Source: Cymodocea nodosa
Taxonomy: Eukaryota; Streptophyta; Magnoliopsida; Alismatales; Cymodoceaceae
DNA length: 64,000 nucleotides
Assembly: GCA_036874045.1 (NCBI GenBank)
Contig: CM072344.1
Span: 4,994,501-5,058,500 of the forward strand
Direction: 5' to 3'
How positions within the stretch are numbered: position 1 is the first letter of the stretch; each line of letters opens with the position of its first letter. The notes beneath the pieces are model-generated. The model worked only from the letters and a program-made list of their open reading frames with translations. It had not been told where the DNA came from and searched no databases. Positions 59,354 through 64,000 of this stretch are shown piece after piece. The position numbers and the translations under genes are program-made.

Positions 59354-60286
59354 CTAGGGTAATGTAGCAGTTTCTATTTCTACATCTATTTCAATATATT
59401 CCTCTTCCCACTTCCATTCATTAATGTCTTTCATAATCCATATTTGAAATTTTATCAATTCATCCCACCATCTTATCAGACATAAAGTAGGATCATCTTC
59501 TTTATTATAACACACTCCTATTTGAATTTTATTAAATTCTATAGATGGTGGTTTAGCTATTTCTCTTGCTATAGGTAAAATTTCTATATTTTCATCATAG
59601 CTGTCTATGCTCACTATGTATAAATCAGATCCAAATGCTATTGATATATCTGTGACTAGATATATATATCCATCAAGTATGACATGTGTTTGGTTAATTA
59701 ATGATTTTTGTCCTAGATATATCATAATATTTTCATTCCAAGATCTATTCAGAAAATTATACACACTTAAGCATAAATCTTCACCCCAATTTCCTATAGG
59801 TCTCCAATAATATAATTTTTCAGGAATTGCAGAATTTTTATCAGAAAATATTAAAACTGACCCACAATTTACAGTTGGTACTTCAAATCTATTAGGTGTT
59901 CCTATATTCCATTCTTCTCCTGTTATAGGATTTCTTATCAAAATATTAGGTAATAATAAACTTGCAAACCTTGGTCTCGTCCTGTATATGATTAATCATT
60001 CATCTATCCCCATAATATGATTTATTCCTTCTAATGTATTGGGTGGAATTCCAGTAGTTTCTTCCATGGCAAGATATTCATGGTTAATTAAACTACGATT
60101 AAATGACCTCCATATGAATCCATCTCTAATCTTAGTCATTTTTGCAGCTTGTAGTCCTTGAAAATATTTTTCTTCAATACAGTCTTTAATTTCTTTTGAT
60201 ACATAACATAGTCTGCACAGATCTTTAGCTGATAAATTACTTAGTACTTCCCTTAGTGCATCCAACGATAATTGCATCAATTCCAT
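59354..60286 (-). pseudogene. F-box protein gene carried by element X, one stop
   Basis: About 310 codons in one frame, starting ATG 60286 (MELMQLSLDALREVL). F-box at residues 5-42: LSLDALREVLSNLSAKDLCR, YVSKEIKDCIEEKYF. A C-terminal domain follows with IRNPITGEEWNIGTP, LYYWRPIGNWGED, HVILDGYIYLVTD, DLYIVSIDSYDENIEILPI, resembling the repeat region of plant F-box proteins that binds substrates. The only interruption is TGA at 59998-59996. There is no intron. In SCF ligases such a protein would tether a target to Skp1-Cullin. The length and single stop make recent coding function plausible. Which host F-box family it came from is not identifiable here. Confidence 0.78.
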
Positions 60287-60349
60287 TTGTCGATTCTGTA
60301 TAACACAAACAAAAATTTAGCAAAGACAAAAATTAACATAACTACTGCA

Positions 60350-60420
60350 CACCCTCATGGAGTTAAGGCATAACTCAACGGACTAAGTTCGTTGAGTTAA
60401 GGACTAACTCTACGATACTA
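60350..60420 (-). promoter_or_regulatory. GAGTTA palindrome before the F-box gene
   Basis: TAACTCAACGGACTAAG followed by TTCGTTGAGTTAAGG gives a near-perfect dyad about 80 bases upstream of the F-box ATG. Confidence 0.45.
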
Positions 60421-60475
60421 TTAACTATAAATAAAAACATATATATACATAGATAGTTGCTTCAGATATGCTGCT

Positions 60476-61819
60476 TCATTCAGCTACCCTCCCAGAAGAG
60501 GTATCAATTTCATTAACAGTTCTATTAATAGGGTTAGGTATTGCTTGTATTGGCAATCCTCTAGTAAGTCTAACTTCCATTGGTTCCTTCTATTTAAGTG
60601 GTATATTTCTATTCTGATTTTGAATTGCAGCATTTCCAAATACAAAATCTAAACGATTGTTTAATTGTTGGATTATCTTTTCTAATTTCTCTATTCTAGA
60701 TCTTTGTTCAATTAATGCCTCATAACTTATATTCTTCTCATTTACATTTTCTCCTCCCTGGAAATTGTTGTTTCTCCAAGATAAATTTGGGTGATTTCTC
60801 CAATTAGGATTATAAGAATTTCCCAAGTTATCTCTCTGGTTTCTAGCATAAATAATATCTAAATCATTTATGTTTGCATTCTTTTCTGCTAGCTTTTGAT
60901 TTAATGATAACTCTTCTATTTTCTTTGTTAATTCAGTTAATTTCACCTCAAGCATAGTACTTGAATCTATTTCATGCATTCCTCTTGGCAATATTTTTTT
61001 ATCTACAATAGCTTCAGCCGAGTTTTCCCACTATGTAGTTCTTTTTGCAAAGTTTTCTAAATATGCCCATGCTTCTTCACTACATAACTTTAAAAATCCA
61101 TTTTGACAAGTAGATTCTAATAAAGATTTTGTTGAAACATCTATGCCTTCATAAATTATACCTATTAATTGTGCTTTACTCATTGCATGATGTGGACATT
61201 GAGTCAGTAAACCTTTAAATCTTTCAAAATATTTCCAGAATGATTCACCCTATTTTTGGCTACACATTAATATTTCTTTTTTCTTTTTAATCATTTGATG
61301 AGTTGGATAATAGTTTTCCAGAAAAATAGAGCAAAATTCAGTCCATGTAGAAATTGAATCAGGCGACAGAATATATAACCATCTCTTAGCTATGTCTTTT
61401 AAAGAAAAAGGGATATATCTAAGTTTAATAGCATCTATACTCATGTTCGGCATTTTCATCATTTGACAAACTTCATTAAATTCTCTAAGGAAATAATAGG
61501 CATCATCTCTTTCTAATCCATGAAAATGTGGCAATTGACTAATATAATTAAATTTCAGTTCAAACCTATCTCCCTCAAAGTTTGGCAATCGAATACATGA
61601 AGGTTCATCAACTAATTCAAGATACAGAATCTCTCCTAATGATTTTTCTACTAGAGTAGCCATCTCTACGTTCTCTTTTAAAAAAAGGTTAGCTACACCC
61701 CAAGGAATTCCGTTAAAGTTCAGTTCAGAAATTTTTTCAGTACTCCTCTACGATGAAAATTCCTGGATAGGTGTTCTTACTAATCATTTAGTGCTTAGAG
61801 AACGGGTCCATGTGCTCAT
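60476..61819 (-). pseudogene. gag: Athila-type Gag of element X (minus copy)
   Basis: The start at ATG 61819 matches 16553 (MS.WT), with early stops. A clean block of 137 codons (61663-61250) holds RLPNFEGDRFELKFNYISQL, FHGLERDDAYYFLREFNEV, IPFSLKDIAKRWLY and WTEFCSIFLENYYPTHQ. A second block of 133 codons (60991-60590) holds coiled LTELTKKIEELSLNQKL, NPNWRNHPNLSWRNNN and a C-terminal helix. It ends at TGA 60478-60476. There is no zinc knuckle. The Gag is complete in outline and better kept than at 16553-17898. Confidence 0.88.
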
Positions 61820-62758
61820 AAATAAATAGTAGAAGATTAATTACATACCAGTCTGAAGCTTTCCATTCAATAAATATTTGTTGTCGGATGAAGTCAAATC
61901 AGTTGCTTCTCCTTCTAGTTCCTCCAACGCATTCTCCTTTCTTTTAAAAGTGCTGGTAACTCATAAATAACATTCTATTTTATATATATACTGCACATCC
62001 ATAAAGTGAATAAATCTCGTTGCAAGGACGTGTCTTGCAACGTGCATTGTGGTTCCTGTTTTTATGGGTACATGTACCACTACTAATTTCAAATTTTGGT
62101 AACCACTAAACTGACGAAGTTTCATTCGTGGTTAAAAGAATAACTGTTCTACTTAATCCATGAACTAACCTCGTTGAGTTACAGATAACTCAACGGAACA
62201 TAGTCGGTTACTATTGCTAACTCCACAGACTAACTTCGTTGAGTTACAAATAACTCAACAGAGTGACCTTATATTATATTACTGACCTTGTGGAGTTACG
62301 TTTAACTCAACGAACTAAGTTCGTTGAGTTAACACTTAGCAACCTCTAAGTTTTATTCTCGAAAGTTCCTCTCTGCTTTTTCTTTTTTTTTCATTCTGTT
62401 AACTGAAATAAAGTTAAATCTATGTCATTAATGCATCATTCTAATCAAAATTCATTTAAATCTGAACATTATATAAAGATTTAACTTGTAGATTATTTTA
62501 TGTTACGTAGAATTTACATTTTACCTTGCAACATGTAGAAATTTTTAAGCATTTTTCCTGTCATTTAGCAAATTGTAAATCTATTAAACATTCATTCATA
62601 AAGTTCCACAAATTATATATAACATTCAATACATTCCATTCATTTCACATTCAAAATACGTACGAAAATTGCATCTGAAAAATTATATTCATTAATATGA
62701 ATCAATTTACAGTATAAGTACATCATACAATTTTATACAAGTAGACGAACAATACAAG
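61820..62758 (-). other. element X interior between PTP and gag
   Basis: Non-coding. The cluster at 62155-62340 has four GTTGAGTTA..TAACTCAACG dyads, one of them TAACTCAACGAACTAAG then TTCGTTGAGTTAACA. It also shows what the site at 4803 looked like before S1 inserted. Confidence 0.65.
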
Positions 62759-64000
62759 TTAATCTCTATTCCTAAGTTCATCTACTTCCTTTTAGAGTTT
62801 TTCTAACTGAAGTTCTAATTGATTAATTCTTTCTACAGCTCTTGTAATTCCTTGAGAAGGTTGTAAATTTCTGTATTCTTTCACTGAAATGGTTCTAGAT
62901 CTAATCCTTTTTTGATGCCTATTTCGTGAAATCAATACAATCCACCATCAGCATTGGAATCAAATCTCCATAAAACAATTTTTTCTTTACTATTTTCAGC
63001 TTGGAGATAAAAACTGTAGACCAATTTATTTGAATCCTTTTTACAACTGCAAACATGGCCCATTTGACAAATTGACTTAATTCTATGTCATGGCCTTGTC
63101 GTTGATAGACATTCTTAATCAAAATGTTGGCTACCATGTGTGCTTTACCATTTAAATGCTTCAATCTATTTAATAAAGGCACACTAGGATTGATAGCTAA
63201 ACAATCCTTAATTTGCTGTTTTGTCCACTCGACTGCAGTTGTGTCTTCCAAAATTTTTAGTCCTTCATTCTTTAATCCAAAAATGTTGTGGAGAAGCTCT
63301 GGTGTTATCTGTACATCTGCTTCCTCCACATTGGAAATTAATCCTCCTTCACCTTCTCTTAAATTTGCATAGAAACAGGGTACTAGATTCTCATATATTA
63401 CATACCCTCTTTCTTGAGAAATAAATTTCAGTAGACCTTGGAATTCAAATAAATCTTTGATTTCTTGCATTCCATCCCAATTTACTGGTCTACTGTAAAT
63501 AATATTGTAACCCCTAATTTCTTGGTATTTAGTATAAGCTTCCTGACTCCAAAAATGTACTTCATTCAAAATTGTTGTTTTAGTCGGTTAGGAATGTGAC
63601 TTTGTTGTTCCAAAGGGGTTTGTTCTTGATATTCCTCTTCTATAGCCTGCATTTGAACATTCTCTACAGATTCCTGAATTTTTTCTTTTGCTTTTATCTG
63701 TGGTGGTGAGTCGGCAGAACTCTCCACTCTATCTTGAATTCTCTCCATAAATTGCTGAAGAGTTTCTTACTCTTTAGTGGAATCTGTAAAGTTATTTTTG
63801 TCCAAATGGCTTCTTTCAGCCTCTTCATTTTCTACTCTTTCTTCTTCCTCCTAACTACCAATCTGTTCTATCACTATTCTTTCTGATTCTGTAACAGATT
63901 GGGATGGAGTCATGGGCAATTCAGTTTCTGCCCTAATTTCTGTTTCTTCTTGTTGTACAAGCTGCAGACTAATTTCAGCCTATTTTTCTTCTTGTCTTTG
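62759..64000 (-). pseudogene. PTP-domain ORF of element X (minus copy, N-terminus outside)
   Basis: The ORF enters from beyond the window with an acidic Gln/Glu-rich region, then the PTP core in 216 clean codons (63569-62919): EVHFWSQEAYTKYQEIRGYN, GLLKFISQERGYVIYENLVP, ITPELLHNIFGLKNEG, AHMVANILIKNVYQRQGHDI, FVKWAMFAVVKRIQINWSTV. The C-terminal coil ends at the stop 62761-62759. It aligns with 3700-4590 and, more distantly, with the post-pol ORFs of S1 and S2. Role unknown. Confidence 0.75.

Larger units (their letters stand above)
55180..64000 (-). mobile_element. element X, best copy: mosaic LTR element with PTP, gag and F-box genes
   Basis: In transcription order (right to left): PTP ORF (starts beyond the window), motif cluster, Athila-type gag, motif cluster, F-box gene, 2-kb 3' untranslated region related to SIRE S2, polypurine tract, 2.2-kb LTR. 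No protease, RT, RNase H or integrase lies between gag and the LTR, so it must depend on other elements. It inserted into a SIRE PTP ORF, left flank CTTGG. The 5' LTR is outside the window. Confidence 0.72.

Noticed and set aside
59354-60286. F-box gene as an ordinary host locus
   Set aside because: It lies between retroelement gag and the LTR in one copy and after gag in a second copy, with matching upstream motifs, so it is carried by the element.

Overview
The window is repeat-rich nuclear DNA of a flowering plant, AT-rich and without bacterial-style operons. Almost all of it is nested LTR retrotransposons. The indicators are Ty1/copia elements of the SIRE/Maximus type (initiator-tRNA-Met primer site TGGTATCAGAGC, UBN2-type Gag, A-rich GGGGGAGAT polypurine tract, an extra ORF after pol), Ty3/gypsy Athila-type pol, a TRIM, and a 5S-rRNA-derived relic. 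I see no ordinary host gene. The only host-like protein gene is an F-box gene that appears to be carried inside a retroelement. The species cannot be named from the sequence.

Layout, left to right. 1-18319: a decayed plus-strand copy of a mosaic element, called X here. It holds an LTR tail, an Athila integrase fragment, a 5S relic, a 'putative plant transposon protein' (PTP) ORF, an Athila-type gag and the start of an F-box gene. It is split by a composite copia element (4803-15733, target duplication ACATG) whose left end is a TRIM (two 223-bp LTRs) and whose right end is a 1.2-kb SIRE LTR. 18320-20506: the 3' end of a second X copy on the minus strand. 20507-34601: a full SIRE element with identical-length 1613-bp LTRs plus an extra partial LTR. 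34602-35919: another X LTR fragment. About 35920-47850: a decayed minus-strand Athila element carrying two solo LTRs (38165-40063, 41976-43268) and an X LTR fragment (45301-47147). About 47845-48998: a second Athila pol fragment. 49320-53679: a third SIRE-type element cut off before RT. 53680-55179: a minus-strand SIRE end. 55180-64000: the best X copy, minus strand (PTP, gag, F-box, PPT, 2.2-kb LTR).

The most notable biology is modular exchange. Copia and gypsy-like elements here share the PTP gene, stretches of LTR, and post-pol untranslated sequence. Short palindromic GAGTTA/TAACTC motif arrays lie in the LTRs of the SIRE and X elements and in front of nearly every internal ORF of X and SIRE, as if each ORF had its own promoter. 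The TRIM-SIRE composite looks like a template-switch product caught in the act. All retroelement genes carry stops or frameshifts, so proteins here are relics; the F-box gene is the least damaged (one stop). Element names X, S1 (chimeric SIRE), S2 (21-34 kb), S3 (49-53 kb) and Z (Athila) are labels for this annotation only. Alignments were done by eye.
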